Part shown: in pieces, positions 36,209 to 46,290 of the stretch
How the letters are laid out: each line of letters starts with the position of its first letter
Position numbering within the stretch: position 1 is the first letter of the stretch
Assembly: GCF_000415985.1 (NCBI RefSeq)
Contig: NZ_KE356561.1
Span: forward strand, 2,002,657 to 2,066,656
Source of the DNA: Haloquadratum walsbyi J07HQW2
GTDB lineage: Archaea; Halobacteriota; Halobacteria; Halobacteriales; Haloferacaceae
DNA: 64,000 nt
Direction: 5' to 3'
Position numbers and translations under genes: made by a program
Notes under the pieces: generated by a model
Seen by the model: the letters and a program-made list of their open reading frames with translations, nothing else
Told to the model about the DNA's origin: nothing
Databases searched by the model: none

Positions 36209-37294
36209 ATGGACCCGCGTATTCGGGATCACGCACAGACGATAATTGATCATTCAACGGATATCGACAGCGGAGACCGCGTTGTCATTGGCGCACCTGC
36301 AGCAGCTTCAGACCTCGTGATTGCACTGTATGAGGAATGTGCAAACCGAGGTGCACATCCGGTTTCATTACAGAGTGACTCCCGGGCAACACGAGCATTC
36401 CTACAGAATCACAGTGATGATGACTTCGAAACGCCGTCACATCTACTGGCCTTATATCAGGAGATGGATGCATACATTGCCGTCCGTGGTGATGAAAACG
36501 CAACCGAGACTGCTGATGTTGACCCTGAAACGAATGCTGCATATCGTCGAGCAATGCAGCCAGTGCTTCAAGAACGACTATCAAAAACATGGTGTCTAAC
36601 ACAGTATCCGACCACAGGTAACGCACAGTTAGCTGGGATGAGCACTGAGGCGTATGAGAACTTTGTCTGGGACGCAGTTGGATTAGATTGGGATGCCCAG
36701 CGTGAGCATCAATCACAGTTGGTTGATATCCTTGCTGATGCTGATGAGGTTCGGATCCAATCAGGATCAAACACGGATATAACGATGCGTATCGCTGGAA
36801 ATACCGCTCTCAATGATTACGGCGAGAAGAATCTTCCAGGCGGTGAGGTCTTTACGGCGCCAATCAAGCACTCTGTTGAGGGTGAGGTTCATTTCGATAT
36901 GCCGCTGTATCGACAAGGTCGAGAGATCGAAGATGTCCGAGTGCAGTTTGAGGAGGGCTATGTCGAGTCTTACAGCGCTGGTCGGAATGAGGCTGTTCTT
37001 GATGGAATCTTTGCGACTGATGATGGAGCACGATATCTTGGCGAACTTGGCATTGGAATGAATCGCGCTATTGACCAGTTTAGCTATAATATGCTATTCG
37101 ATGAGAAGATGGGCGATACAGTCCATATGGCTGTCGGGTCAGCGTATGCAGAGACAGTCGGAGAAGATAATGAACAAAATCAAAGTGCGGAACATGTCGA
37201 TATGATCGTTGATATGAGTGAGAACTCAACAATCGAAGTTGACGGTGAGACTATTCAGCGAAATGGGACATTCGTTTTTGAAGACGACTTTTAG
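36209..37294 (+). CDS. M29-family aminopeptidase
   Basis: The 361-residue protein resembles the AmpS/PepS thermophilic metallo-aminopeptidases (M29): an N-terminal Rossmann-like part (DRVVIGAPAAASDLVIALYEECANRGAHPV), then the catalytic part with NLPGGEVFTAPIKHSVEGEV, RYLGELGIGMN, YNMLFDEKMGDTVHMAVGSAY (metal-binding Glu and His residues) and HVDMIVDM at the end. It likely trims N-terminal residues from peptides in the cytoplasm. A TATA-like box lies near 36196-36204. The gene stands alone. Confidence 0.9.
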   Translation: MDPRIRDHAQTIIDHSTDIDSGDRVVIGAPAAASDLVIALYEECANRGAHPVSLQSDSRATRAFLQNHSDDDFETPSHLLALYQEMDAYIAVRGDENATETADVDPETNAAYRRAMQPVLQERLSKTWCLTQYPTTGNAQLAGMSTEAYENFVWDAVGLDWDAQREHQSQLVDILADADEVRIQSGSNTDITMRIAGNTALNDYGEKNLPGGEVFTAPIKHSVEGEVHFDMPLYRQGREIEDVRVQFEEGYVESYSAGRNEAVLDGIFATDDGARYLGELGIGMNRAIDQFSYNMLFDEKMGDTVHMAVGSAYAETVGEDNEQNQSAEHVDMIVDMSENSTIEVDGETIQRNGTFVFEDDF

Positions 37295-37514
37295 CTAAGA
37301 TACGCTTGAAAATTCACTACTGAGAAACAAAGCTGTGTGAGGTGATTCATCATAGGTACACTCAGCTAGATCAACTATCTTACAGGGAAGTAATATTGCT
37401 TTCTCTGGGATAGTTTATGACTCAGTCGTATGATATGTCTATTATATGTCTGATATTACTATATATTCTCAGACAGTTTCGGATGATTACTATATGAACT
37501 TCGTCAGTGATATT

Positions 37515-37973
37515 TTACTGAGTTAGTTTTAAATTAAACTGCTCATTTTCAGCAACCGGATTAAGCACCACGCTGGTGTTTGATTCGCGGATATCAGTAT
37601 CTGTAAGTAGCTCTTTAATTTGTTCGTTCATCCCATCGGTATCGCGGAACTTTCCAACAGCGATCACATCGTAATCACCAGTCACCTCATACACAGTTAT
37701 CATCTGTTTTTGTTCCTCAAGTCGATCCGTGATACTTGGAAGTGCACTTCCTTCAACTTTCAATTGGATGATTGCTGTTACATCATAGCCGATTGCATCA
37801 TAGTTGACACGCGGACTATAGCCCTCGACAACACTTTCATTTTCAAGATCACGGAGGTGATTCGAGACCGTTGTGACAGAAACATCAAGCTCCTCAGCAA
37901 GACTTCGAAGACTGGCACGGCCATCCCCAAGTAATGCATTAATTAGTTTTGCGTCGAGATTTTCGTACGTCAT
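37515..37973 (-). CDS. lrp: Lrp/AsnC-family transcriptional regulator
   Basis: The 152-residue protein has an N-terminal helix-turn-helix ([40 protein letters not shown]) and a C-terminal RAM/ACT-like ligand domain ([26 protein letters not shown]). It is encoded divergently from glnA with about 125 bases between the start codons, so it probably controls glutamine synthetase and itself in response to an amino acid. This neighbourhood is common in haloarchaea to my knowledge. Confidence 0.9.
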   Translation of the reverse strand: MTYENLDAKLINALLGDGRASLRSLAEELDVSVTTVSNHLRDLENESVVEGYSPRVNYDAIGYDVTAIIQLKVEGSALPSITDRLEEQKQMITVYEVTGDYDVIAVGKFRDTDGMNEQIKELLTDTDIRESNTSVVLNPVAENEQFNLKLTQ

Positions 37974-38061
37974 TACAACTACTGACGCTTTGGGGGGACT
38001 AGAATTTTACGAATATCCAGTTACTAGCCCAACTTGGGGCATTTGCACCAAACGATAACGT

Positions 38062-38099
38062 CTTTATACTCGGCGTCTTCGATTTTGACTGTATACAAA
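38062..38099 (+). promoter_or_regulatory. glnA promoter
   Basis: A TATA box CTTTATACT at 38062-38070 lies about 30-38 bases upstream of the glnA ATG at 38100, giving a predicted leader of only a few bases. The Lrp-type regulator gene diverges from the same region, so an operator is likely between 37974 and 38062, although no clear palindrome was identified. Confidence 0.55.
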
Positions 38100-39476
38100 A
38101 TGACGGACGAAAATAAGTCTGATTCGACAGCCACTGACGGTGGTCTCTCAGCAGAAGCACAGCGTGTCGTCGATCAAATTGAAGAAGGAGATATTGAATT
38201 CCTTCAGTTACAATTCACCGATATTCTCGGTACCGTTAAGAACGTATCAATTCCGGCTTCACGGGCAGAAAAGGCATTCAAAGATGGTGTCTACTTTGAT
38301 GGATCCAGTATTGAAGGATTTGTTCGGATTCAAGAATCCGACATGCGGTTGAAACCAGACCCATCAACATTCGCTGCTCTCCCATGGCGTAATGGTCAGT
38401 CGGCACGTATGATCTGTGATGTTATTAATACATCAACAGGTGAGCCATTCGAAGGAGACCCACGTGCGGTATTGAAGGATACACTCGAACGTGCATCTGA
38501 GATGGGATTCACGGTCAACACGTCTTCTGAACCGGAGTTCTTCCTCTTTGAAGAGGATGAAGAGGGACGAGCAACGACAAAGACGAACGATGCAGGTGGC
38601 TATTTTGACCTTGCACCGAAAGACCTCGCATCAGACATTCGTCGAGATATTATCAAAGGGCTCGAAGAGATGGACTTCAACATTGAGGCGAGCCATCATG
38701 AGGTTGCAGAGGGACAGTACGAAATTAACTTTGAGTATGAAGATGCCCTCACAACCGCTGACAACATTGCGACGTTCCGAACGGTTGTTCGTGCTATCGC
38801 AGCACAACATGATCTGCATGCGACATTCATGCCGAAGCCGATTTCACGGATCAACGGCTCAGGAATGCATACGCACATTTCGCTGTTCGATGAAAACGGA
38901 AATAATGCGTTCCACGATGAGAGCGATGAATTCAATCTCTCAGAAACGGCTCACTCATTCCTTGCTGGAGTGCTTGAACACGCACCGGCTATCACAGCTA
39001 TCGCAAACCCAACCGTAAATAGTTACAAACGGCTTGTTCCTGGATACGAGGCACCAGTGTATGTTGCGTGGTCTGACCGCAACCGTTCAGCCTTAGTCCG
39101 AAAACCAGCCGCTCGAGTTCCAGCAGCCTCACGAATTGAGCTCCGTTCACCAGATCCATCATGTAATCCGTATCTTGCACTTTCAGCGATCATCACTGCT
39201 GGATTGAACGGTATTGAGAGTGGACTTGAAGCTCCGGATCCAATCCGTGAGAATATCTATGAGTTTGATGAAGAAACTCGGATGGAGTACGGAATTAACA
39301 CTCTCCCAGGCAACCTTGGCGAGGCTATTGATGAACTTGAGTCCGATGAGGTCATCGAGGGTGCTCTCGGAGGTCATGTGTATGATAAATTCGTTGAAGC
39401 AAAAACACAGGAATACGACGAGTTTCGTGTCGATGTCTCCGACTGGGAGCTTGATCGGTACCTCGAAACGTACTAA
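38100..39476 (+). CDS. glnA: Glutamine synthetase, type I
   Basis: The ATG at 38100 gives [15 protein letters not shown], then [19 protein letters not shown]; the in-frame ATG at 38034 would include the promoter and is rejected. The 458-residue enzyme has the family landmarks FDGSSIEGF, the Glu-rich SEPEFFLFE, the ATP-binding [17 protein letters not shown] and the glutamate-binding [11 protein letters not shown]. It makes glutamine from glutamate and ammonia, the main route to use ammonia released by the urease encoded elsewhere in the window. It is divergent from an Lrp-type regulator. Confidence 0.96.
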   Translation: MTDENKSDSTATDGGLSAEAQRVVDQIEEGDIEFLQLQFTDILGTVKNVSIPASRAEKAFKDGVYFDGSSIEGFVRIQESDMRLKPDPSTFAALPWRNGQSARMICDVINTSTGEPFEGDPRAVLKDTLERASEMGFTVNTSSEPEFFLFEEDEEGRATTKTNDAGGYFDLAPKDLASDIRRDIIKGLEEMDFNIEASHHEVAEGQYEINFEYEDALTTADNIATFRTVVRAIAAQHDLHATFMPKPISRINGSGMHTHISLFDENGNNAFHDESDEFNLSETAHSFLAGVLEHAPAITAIANPTVNSYKRLVPGYEAPVYVAWSDRNRSALVRKPAARVPAASRIELRSPDPSCNPYLALSAIITAGLNGIESGLEAPDPIRENIYEFDEETRMEYGINTLPGNLGEAIDELESDEVIEGALGGHVYDKFVEAKTQEYDEFRVDVSDWELDRYLETY

Positions 39477-39764
39477 AGTACTTATCCGCTAATGACATAA
39501 TCAGATTATCTGATACGTGTCTTAGATTATGATCGAAGCGGATTCTTTTGACATTTAGATTGACATAACGAACTCCTGATATCAGTCAGTTAATCTCAGG
39601 ATTACACAATAATACTCTCTGAGTGAGAGAGCAGCAACCCAATCAGTTCTACAATAAAATCTATTTAGTCCAGATAATCGGGAAGAGGCGGGTCATCAAT
39701 CTGTGTGTGAAGTATTTCAGGATTAATTTCCAAAGCGCTCATCTTGATTTTTATACATTCAAGT

Positions 39765-40703
39765 TCAGATATCTGCAGCCCGATTAGCGATAAATGGCGT
39801 CGTGAGGATTGTTACTGCAGCAAAGATGCCTGTTGAGATAGCATACGGTATTATTAGGATTGACCCAGCTATCGCTCCAATTTGAGCTACGTATGTTGTA
39901 TCATTTACTATCATAGCGGTTATGAGCACGCCAAATCCGATTACGAGAGACGTTCCTCCGACCAGAAGGGTTCGTAATTTGATTGGCAGTTGTATAGCAC
40001 CAAGCGTTCGTCCGTATCTGTGCCAAATAGCAGTACTTGCCGCTGCCATACCAGTTCCAAGCAGCGTTCCCGTCTCATCTGGTGCAATCACAATGGAGAT
40101 AATCGTCAAAAGGGTGGCAACTCCAAATGTTGCTGTGACGTCTGTATGTGTTGGGCGGACAAGCGCACTCATCTGTCCTCTCATCTCGAATCCCGGTCCA
40201 ATAGTGACGAGAGTGACTAACAGACCAATACCAATCGCAATGCCGGCGAGAACATCGACAAGATAGTGCACGCCAATAATAACTCGAGATGCAGCGACGA
40301 GAGTAATCACACTACCAGCAAGGACAGCTCGGTGCCGCCACTGTCCACGCTCAATCAATAGCGCTGCTGCACCCCAAAATGCAGTTATCCCGATTGCATG
40401 TCCACTTGGAAACCCAAACCCACTACGAAATGATGCTGGTGGGCGAGGTAACGCAAACAGATGCTTCAACCCGATTGTGAGTCCGATTGCAGCGACTCCG
40501 ATTGCAAGCATGAATGCTGCTCGTCGTCGAACCAGAAGCCCACGTCGACCAAGGAGATATAATACTGATACCATAGCAAACAGTGTGTAGGGACTTCCGA
40601 GATGCGTTAATATCCGAAAGACCGCCACCACTATTTCTGGAACATCGCTAAGGATGCGTGATTCACCAATCCCACGCGTAGTCAATACAGTAAAAAAGCT
40701 CAT
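39765..40703 (-). CDS. PAP2-superfamily membrane phosphatase
   Basis: The ATG at 40703 (MSFFTVLTTRG) is preferred over 40817, which would overlap the upstream gene by more than 100 bases. The 312-residue protein has about nine membrane segments and the three PAP2 motifs: KHLFALPRPPASF, FPSGHAIG and SRVIIGVHYLVDVLAG. It probably dephosphorylates a lipid phosphate such as a polyprenyl diphosphate at the membrane. The extra C-terminal half with four or more hydrophobic segments is of unknown role. It follows the coiled-coil membrane protein gene by 7 bases. Confidence 0.88.
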   Translation of the reverse strand: MSFFTVLTTRGIGESRILSDVPEIVVAVFRILTHLGSPYTLFAMVSVLYLLGRRGLLVRRRAAFMLAIGVAAIGLTIGLKHLFALPRPPASFRSGFGFPSGHAIGITAFWGAAALLIERGQWRHRAVLAGSVITLVAASRVIIGVHYLVDVLAGIAIGIGLLVTLVTIGPGFEMRGQMSALVRPTHTDVTATFGVATLLTIISIVIAPDETGTLLGTGMAAASTAIWHRYGRTLGAIQLPIKLRTLLVGGTSLVIGFGVLITAMIVNDTTYVAQIGAIAGSILIIPYAISTGIFAAVTILTTPFIANRAADI

Positions 40704-40710
40704 ATCCGTG

Positions 40711-41277
40711 TTATCGTATCCGATCAAGCAAGTTCCGAGATGTATCGACTGCATTGAATCCAACACCGAAGAGGACAAATAGTGCATACAAACCCAGCGT
40801 CGAGAGGTATGTGACAATCATCGCAACAAGGGCAACAAGATCATCCAAAAGGTAGAATGCAGCAATTGTTGTTGCGGTTCCATATAATAAAATCAAGTAC
40901 GGTCCCCATCCCCGGGCTTTACCACGCCGGAGTTGCTTCCGAGTATATTCCTCGAGATCAGTCTTAAGCGTTGGTCGATCAACCGTCCGTGATTCGACCT
41001 CCTCTTCGAATGAATCAAGATCGGCTCGCAACGTCTCAATTTCACGTTGTAATGTCTCGATATCTGGTGCGCCCTGTGGGTCGACCGTGGTGGCATCTTC
41101 GGTGGTATCTGCTGTAGAATCATCAGCTGTGGTCGAGTCTGACATTTCTGTGTCTATCTCGAGTGTTGTATCATCTGGTTGAGTGTCATCATTAGTGTCA
41201 TCGTCGTGGTTATCTGCATCACTCTCCCCGGTAACTCCGTCTGTCTCACGTGATGTCTCATCATCCGCACTCATCAT
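40711..41277 (-). CDS. Acidic coiled-coil membrane protein
   Basis: The 188-residue protein has a very acidic Asp/Thr-rich N-terminus (residues 1-72), a coiled coil (residues 73-112: IETLQREIETLRADLDSFEEEVESR), a short basic stretch (RKQLRRGKARGWG) and two membrane helices (YLILLYGTATTIAAFYLL and VAMIVTYLSTLGLYALFVLF). ATGs at 41277 and 41274 are both possible. It is probably co-transcribed with the PAP2 gene. I know of no characterised function. Confidence 0.82.
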   Translation of the reverse strand: MMSADDETSRETDGVTGESDADNHDDDTNDDTQPDDTTLEIDTEMSDSTTADDSTADTTEDATTVDPQGAPDIETLQREIETLRADLDSFEEEVESRTVDRPTLKTDLEEYTRKQLRRGKARGWGPYLILLYGTATTIAAFYLLDDLVALVAMIVTYLSTLGLYALFVLFGVGFNAVDTSRNLLDRIR

Positions 41278-41426
41278 CTGGTCTGGTCTGCACGTCGGTC
41301 TGGCATATGTTGTACCTACCGGTCTATCCTAGTGTTCATTCAATGAGATAGCGCTATCAATTAATCATTGAATATGTCGTTTATCACCAGCGAAATATAC
41401 GACAGCTCTGAATTATTGGCGATTGA

Positions 41427-42584
41427 TTAGCTTTCATTTGAATCAGTGGTCACCGATTTTATTTGCTCAATGCTTGCATCTGTTTTGAATGAAGTCCCAC
41501 TGTAATGTGTTCGTGTTGCATCAAAGCCTGCTGTTCGGAGTTGCTCAATAAATTCATCCATAGCAATTGCTGACCGGGTCCATTGCTTACAGAGTCGATG
41601 TTGGTCATAATGTGTTGGCGTCTCAATTTCATTTTCGATTGTTTCAAGCATTGAGTCCGCTTTTTGTGCCTCTCCCATTTCTGCGGTAATATGATTCCGA
41701 ACATGACGTGTGAATGCTTGTTCACGAACCGATCCAAGATACAACGGACCAGCAGTTAGAATTCGATCACCTTCGCAATGATTACAGATCGATGGTGGGT
41801 GTGCGGTATGGCTGAACTCGTGGCGTCGCGTTAGACAGTCTTCGCAGTGATGGACGTACCCAAGATTTGAGACTAATTCATCCGCATGGGTCGCTCGGGT
41901 ATCAAGCTCAAGATATGTCCGGGCATAATGACGAGTGACATGTGAGAGAATGGGGGTTGCTGCCGTATCATAGCGTGCCGCGGTGCGAATAAGTGCCGAT
42001 AGTAGTACTCGAAGTCCCATTTCAGGATGATATTCAGTATTCTGTGGGAGTGTCGAATATGTTCGAATACCAGATTGCTGATGAGCACCACATAGCGGCG
42101 CAGTGTCTGTTGCTGTAACGCAGACGAGATTTCGGGCATTCGAGAGTGCTGCATCGGCGAATGGTATTGGTGTTCCGAACGGATCAAGATCAACAATATC
42201 GAAGATTGATTCGGGTCCATAGGGTGATTCCGGGCCAGATTGATACAGGACGGCGTTTGCATCCATATTTAATGTCTGTCCATCAAGCTCGTTTTCCTTG
42301 AGATTCGATTGTGCAAGAGCAACTGCATCAGGGTCAGTGTCGGTACAGGTGACCTCATATCCAGATGCTGCGGCTCGAAGTCCACGAACGCCACTTGCAG
42401 TCATCGCATCAAGATACGTCTCAGTGCGTGGCTCACGTTCTTGATACGCGCGAAGTGTCGCGATTGTAATATCGCGATTGAGTTCCTGTGTCGGATTATA
42501 GAAGACGTCGTCACCGACCCCCGCATCAGCCCCATCACGAGCCGCCGGCACGGTGAACTCGACAGCGCCCTCATCAACATTCAT
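41427..42584 (-). CDS. trm1: tRNA (guanine26-N2)-dimethyltransferase Trm1
   Basis: The 385-residue protein has [17 protein letters not shown], the SAM-binding part [12 protein letters not shown], the catalytic [11 protein letters not shown] and [14 protein letters not shown], and a C-terminal zinc-binding pair (CEDC and CNHC) followed by GPLYLGSV. This is the complete archaeal Trm1 plan. The enzyme dimethylates G26 at the hinge of many tRNAs. Length is normal. It is transcribed away from the SWIM-domain gene. Confidence 0.95.
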   Translation of the reverse strand: MNVDEGAVEFTVPAARDGADAGVGDDVFYNPTQELNRDITIATLRAYQEREPRTETYLDAMTASGVRGLRAAASGYEVTCTDTDPDAVALAQSNLKENELDGQTLNMDANAVLYQSGPESPYGPESIFDIVDLDPFGTPIPFADAALSNARNLVCVTATDTAPLCGAHQQSGIRTYSTLPQNTEYHPEMGLRVLLSALIRTAARYDTAATPILSHVTRHYARTYLELDTRATHADELVSNLGYVHHCEDCLTRRHEFSHTAHPPSICNHCEGDRILTAGPLYLGSVREQAFTRHVRNHITAEMGEAQKADSMLETIENEIETPTHYDQHRLCKQWTRSAIAMDEFIEQLRTAGFDATRTHYSGTSFKTDASIEQIKSVTTDSNES

Positions 42585-42945
42585 TATATGACATCATCAC
42601 CAAGCATCGAAAAATAAAGCGATATGATATGCTGATAAGTTGACTTTCATCTGCGCAGAGAAATACTGAGATTCCACACAGAATTTACTTCAACTCTTCA
42701 GTTAACTCATCAACGTCTCCGTTCTTTAGCTAAGCTTTCTAGACAGGAAAAGCGGTCTACGATGCTCATGCTCCCATTCATTCGGTTTAATATTCGCTCA
42801 GTCGGTATGATTGTTCCTGTCGTGTGTGTTTCTCACAAAGCGGGTCATGGTATTGTCATGTTGTGGTCGATGTTCGATACTGATCAAACAGTATGCAAAT
42901 AAAGTGTGTATATCTCCAAGGAGACATATAAACCAGACTATACTC
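42585..42945. other. Intergenic region between divergent trm1 and SWIM genes
   Basis: About 360 bases with no gene. Possible TATA boxes are visible on the plus strand near 42924 (ACATATAAAC). An in-frame extension of the next gene to 42811 is open but Cys-rich and non-haloarchaeal in composition, so I treat it as noncoding. Confidence 0.4.
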
Positions 42946-43668
42946 ATGTATCGGTGGGACTTTGTCTGTGCAGGGTGTGATATATTCGTGGTCGACGGCG
43001 AATGCGATTTCGATTCAGTGTCTACTGATAATGACATTATCTCAGCCACGCAACGCGATAGAGACATCAATAGAGACGTGGATCGAGTTGCAATCAGGGG
43101 CAACAGTGATCAGAGTAATCAAAACTCGGAGACAGATGCGGATACGGACGCAGACGCGGACGCGGACGCGGAAACCACAACTCACGATATAGCAGCCACT
43201 GATTTTGAGTCAGCCGACGCAGCCGAGGAGGCATCAATGATGACAAACAGCGAAACAAACGAGATGTTTGATGATCCAGATGCTAATACACATCATGTTG
43301 TCTCGAACAATGTTGATGATAAGGCCGAAGCTAGGTGGCGAAAAGAACTAGCTGAGACAAATAAACTAACACCAGCGATCGTTGATTCAATTATTACATA
43401 CCACGGAGATAGAGGTACTCGCGCTATTGAAGCAGTCTCAGAAAAACGTGTGAAGCGATATCGTGATTTTACTGTTGTTGTCGGACATCATGATGAGTAC
43501 ATCGTCGAGGCTGGAGGATGTACGTGTAAAGATAGTTTATATAATCTTGATCCGACAGACCCTACACAGTGTTGTTGGCACGTCCTCGCAACGGCGGTTG
43601 CTGAGCGTATCGGCGCCATTGATTATCATGATATGTGGTATTCGGATGTTCATGACTTTTTATCGTGA
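42946..43668 (+). CDS. SWIM zinc-finger protein
   Basis: The C-terminal 140 residues hold a clear SWIM domain: RYRDFTVVVGHHDEYIVEAGG, then CTCK and CCWH with the CxC...CxH metal pattern, preceded by WRKELAETNKLTPAIVDSII. Known SWIM proteins bind DNA or protein partners. The start is uncertain: ATG at 42946 gives a 240-residue protein with a CAGC motif and an acidic Asp-Ala repeat (DTDADADADA); ATG at 43237 gives just the conserved core. The acidic composition of the extension favours translation. Its stop overlaps an upstream extension of the alcohol dehydrogenase frame, so the two are probably co-transcribed. Confidence 0.75.
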   Translation: MYRWDFVCAGCDIFVVDGECDFDSVSTDNDIISATQRDRDINRDVDRVAIRGNSDQSNQNSETDADTDADADADAETTTHDIAATDFESADAAEEASMMTNSETNEMFDDPDANTHHVVSNNVDDKAEARWRKELAETNKLTPAIVDSIITYHGDRGTRAIEAVSEKRVKRYRDFTVVVGHHDEYIVEAGGCTCKDSLYNLDPTDPTQCCWHVLATAVAERIGAIDYHDMWYSDVHDFLS

Positions 43669-43703
43669 ACATTTATTACAGACTAGCGCGAATTCTGAAT
43701 ACT

Positions 43704-44747
43704 ATGGACGCAGCAAGACTCCACAGTTATACAGAAGATATGGATAGTGCGCTGAGTATCGACAATGTTGACCGACCAACTGTCGAACGATCCGATGATA
43801 TCATTGTGGAGGTCGCTGGCGCTGGGTGGTGTCAGACGGATAATCATATTATTGAGGGAATGTGGACCGATTACGTTGATCAAGACCTCCCAATGACACT
43901 TGGGCATGAGAATACCGGCGAGGTAATTGCGGTTGGTGATGAGGTACAAACAATCGATGTTGGCGATAACATAATTTGTCATCCTGTAATGACGTGTGGG
44001 ACCTGTCGACAGTGTCGTCTTGGTGAGGATATGTACTGTGAGAATCTTTCATTCCCTGGTCTCACGACCGATGGAGGATTTGCAGAGTATCTCCGCACGA
44101 GTGAAAGATCAGCAATACCACTTCCTGACGGTGTTGACCCTGTTGATATTGCCCCACACGCTGATGCTGGAATTACTGCATACCACGCGGTTAAGAAGGC
44201 TGTTGATAAACTGAATCCAGGCGATCCAGCTATTGTCATCGGTGTTGGCGGATTGGGACATATTGGACTACAATGTCTTAACGCGATGAGTGCAGCAGAT
44301 ATTATTGCCCTTGATGTGAAGGAGGCAGCTCGTGAACTTGCGGCTGATCTTGGCGCACGTCACACAGTTGATCCAACGAGCGAAGATGTTTCAATAGCAA
44401 TTGATGATCTCACCGATGAGCATGGTGCTGAACAGGTACTTGATTTTGTTGGTGCTGATGTTACAACAGGCTATGCACCGGATATAATCGCCCCCGGTGG
44501 CGATCACCATATCATCGGGTACGGTGGTCATATTCATGAACCGTCACAGGCACTTGTCGATGCAGAGTTCGCATATCGTGGAACGATTGTGGGACAGTAC
44601 ACTGAACTACAGGAACTTGTCCGATTGGTTGAGCGTGGTGATGTCGAGTTGCGAACAAGCCGATACGACCTCGGCTCTGTCAACGTTGCTGCCGAACAAC
44701 TTGAACATGGTGAAATCGAAGGACGTGCGGTAATCACACCAAATTAA
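43704..44747 (+). CDS. Zinc-dependent alcohol dehydrogenase
   Basis: The ATG at 43704 (MDAARLHSYTEDM) fits the family better than the one at 43665. The 347-residue protein has catalytic zinc residues (GAGWCQTDNH, GHENTG), the structural zinc Cys cluster (CGTCRQCRLGEDMYC) and the NAD(P)-binding Rossmann motif GVGGLGHIG followed by Asp at the end of strand 2 (IIALDVKE), which suggests NAD. Substrate cannot be told from sequence. It starts 35 bases after the SWIM-domain gene. Confidence 0.92.
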   Translation: MDAARLHSYTEDMDSALSIDNVDRPTVERSDDIIVEVAGAGWCQTDNHIIEGMWTDYVDQDLPMTLGHENTGEVIAVGDEVQTIDVGDNIICHPVMTCGTCRQCRLGEDMYCENLSFPGLTTDGGFAEYLRTSERSAIPLPDGVDPVDIAPHADAGITAYHAVKKAVDKLNPGDPAIVIGVGGLGHIGLQCLNAMSAADIIALDVKEAARELAADLGARHTVDPTSEDVSIAIDDLTDEHGAEQVLDFVGADVTTGYAPDIIAPGGDHHIIGYGGHIHEPSQALVDAEFAYRGTIVGQYTELQELVRLVERGDVELRTSRYDLGSVNVAAEQLEHGEIEGRAVITPN

Positions 44748-45016
44748 GTGACTGAGTTGGATTCGTGTCTGTACTGCTAGACTGAGATAGTCATTTTATC
44801 ACAGTCGAAGTAGATTACACATTTTGTGTCAATATTGATAATTTATCTATGGGTCGGAAGGAGTATCTAATATCTTAATTCTGAGTCATTGATACCGAAA
44901 TAATGGCTTGTGATGCTTATTCAACGATCTGAAATTCCCGATAACAACAGCTTGGGTGGTGGGTTCGTCGGCGTAGTCTGTGCGGTCACAGTCGATGATT
45001 GTCCGGCATTAGTGAC

Positions 45017-45213
45017 CTACCGTGCCCTACCGCGCTCGGGGCTGCTCGCCCCTCGCTTGTCAAGCATAGGGCTTCCTGTTTCTGTGTCAGAATTGATACC
45101 TACCGTGGGCACAGGGGTTCCAGACTCCGCAGGCGATTTCGCTTCACGGGCGGTTCGGAGTGAACCACTCATACCTGTGCTGTGGATACTCGCCTACAAT
45201 CAACAGTGCGCGC
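45017..45213 (-). pseudogene. TnpB (IS1341-type) C-terminal remnant
   Basis: One minus-strand frame reads GMSGSLRTAREAKSPAESGT followed by PVPTVGINSDTETGSPMLDK and RGASSPERGRAR before a stop. This order resembles the variable tail of haloarchaeal IS1341-type TnpB proteins (ALPVDT, then VETGSPxLxE), as I remember them. The rest of the gene is missing or frame-broken. Assignment is tentative. Confidence 0.35.
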
Positions 45214-45335
45214 TTTGTGTTGCGCTTGAATATCGTCAGAAGCGTGGGAAGTATCGGACTATTCAGTCCGACAAGCAGGATCAGGATAGTACCTGTATCG
45301 ATTGAACTCTCTGCATAACTGATGACAGTGCTATA

Positions 45336-45409
45336 TCCCCGCCGCCGCCCCCGCCGTACTCACTCGCTTCGCTCGTTCCGTGAGGACGGGGGGGCGGGGG
45401 ATGGGGATG
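45336..45409. other. GC-rich imperfect hairpin with 29-base arms
   Basis: The left arm (45336-45364) is C-rich and the right arm (45381-45409) G-rich; they pair imperfectly around a 16-base loop CTCGCTTC-type sequence. It stands out in a low-GC region. It may be a transcription terminator, an IS end or a cruciform-forming remnant. Confidence 0.5.
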
Positions 45410-45811
45410 GGGATTAGCACCAATATTCAGCTAAACGGCGTATCACCAGACTCATCAGCAATACTTCTCGAATACCGCATGATGAGCGATGCGATCGTTG
45501 GCACAAACACCAATATCCTGCAGGAGCGTGAGGATTACATCGTCGCGTTGCTGGGGATAATTGTTGAGATAGCGATACCCAGCAGTTCAGAGTGTGTCAA
45601 CATGATTAAGTATAGATCACGCTGTCAATTTAATTTGAAAGATCATATGTCGAGTTATAAATATAGTATCTATCTAACTAAATGTGTACAACGGATATAG
45701 CCAATTTCAGACTCTGCATAATAGGTCCAATATCCCTAGAAGATGATACAATATTAAGTCATATGCGTCCAGTATGTTAGATATACTATTGCGCAGTGTA
45801 GTGCTCGACGA

Positions 45812-46051
45812 ATGAGGGATTCTTCATATCTAAAACACATTTCGTCTGCTGATATTCACCCAAGCGCCGACCTTTCCAGTGCTAACCTCATGGATACCGA
45901 CCCCGCGGGGGCTGACCTTCCAGACATTGATCTTTCTGGTGTCAACCTCCGCTACGTCGACCTCACAGATACCGATCTTACAGGTATTGACCTCATCAGT
46001 ACTGACATTTCTGGTGCTGACCTCACCGACACAGATTTTCCTCAATCTTAA
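45812..46051 (+). CDS. Small pentapeptide-repeat protein
   Basis: The 79-residue product is built of pentapeptide repeats with the A(D/N)LXX rhythm: SADIH PSADLSSANLMDTD, then GADLP, DIDLSGVNLRYVDLTDTDL and SGADLTDTDF. About 12 repeats give three right-handed beta-helix turns. It is short for the family, and the last repeat runs directly into a stop, so it could be a fragment. The upstream DNA is AT-rich. No neighbour hints at its function. Confidence 0.65.
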   Translation: MRDSSYLKHISSADIHPSADLSSANLMDTDPAGADLPDIDLSGVNLRYVDLTDTDLTGIDLISTDISGADLTDTDFPQS

Positions 46052-46290
46052 CATCAAACTAGGGTCTTCTCCAGCAGAATGCCCACTGTAATCGCGATAA
46101 ATAGAATGACCGACTGTCCAATGATTGCTGACCACACAATTCAGTGAATGTTATTCAGCAAATCATACAATGAGTCAGGCTGTAGACAGGACGAACCCAT
46201 CGGGGACGACCGGTTGTGCGGTCATGCGCCCGTGCGCACTCGCGCACGCCGGAGCGACATACATGTGCCTGTATCCCCTAAAAAGAGTAG
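46052..46290. other. Short gap with GC-rich alternating piece
   Basis: No gene seen. The part 46222-46256 contains GC-rich alternating purine-pyrimidine pieces (GTGCGCACTCGCGCACG), a short inverted repeat that may form a hairpin upstream of the next gene. Confidence 0.35.

Larger units (their letters stand above)
44748..45811. other. Long region without intact gene
   Basis: About 1 kb with no intact gene. It contains a likely TnpB C-terminal remnant on the minus strand (about 45017-45213), a large GC-rich imperfect hairpin (45336-45409), and AT-rich flanks. The plus-strand frame at 44910-45305 is the shadow of the remnant. Confidence 0.5.

Noticed and set aside
38034-38099. glnA starting at ATG 38034
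   Set aside because: It would place the TATA box inside the coding sequence and add a non-family N-terminus.
40704-40817. PAP2 phosphatase starting at 40817
   Set aside because: It overlaps the upstream gene by over 100 bases and adds Cys-rich residues; ATG 40703 follows the upstream stop closely.
42811-42945. N-terminal extension of the SWIM protein to 42811
   Set aside because: Cys-rich, basic sequence unlike haloarchaeal proteins; probably promoter DNA.
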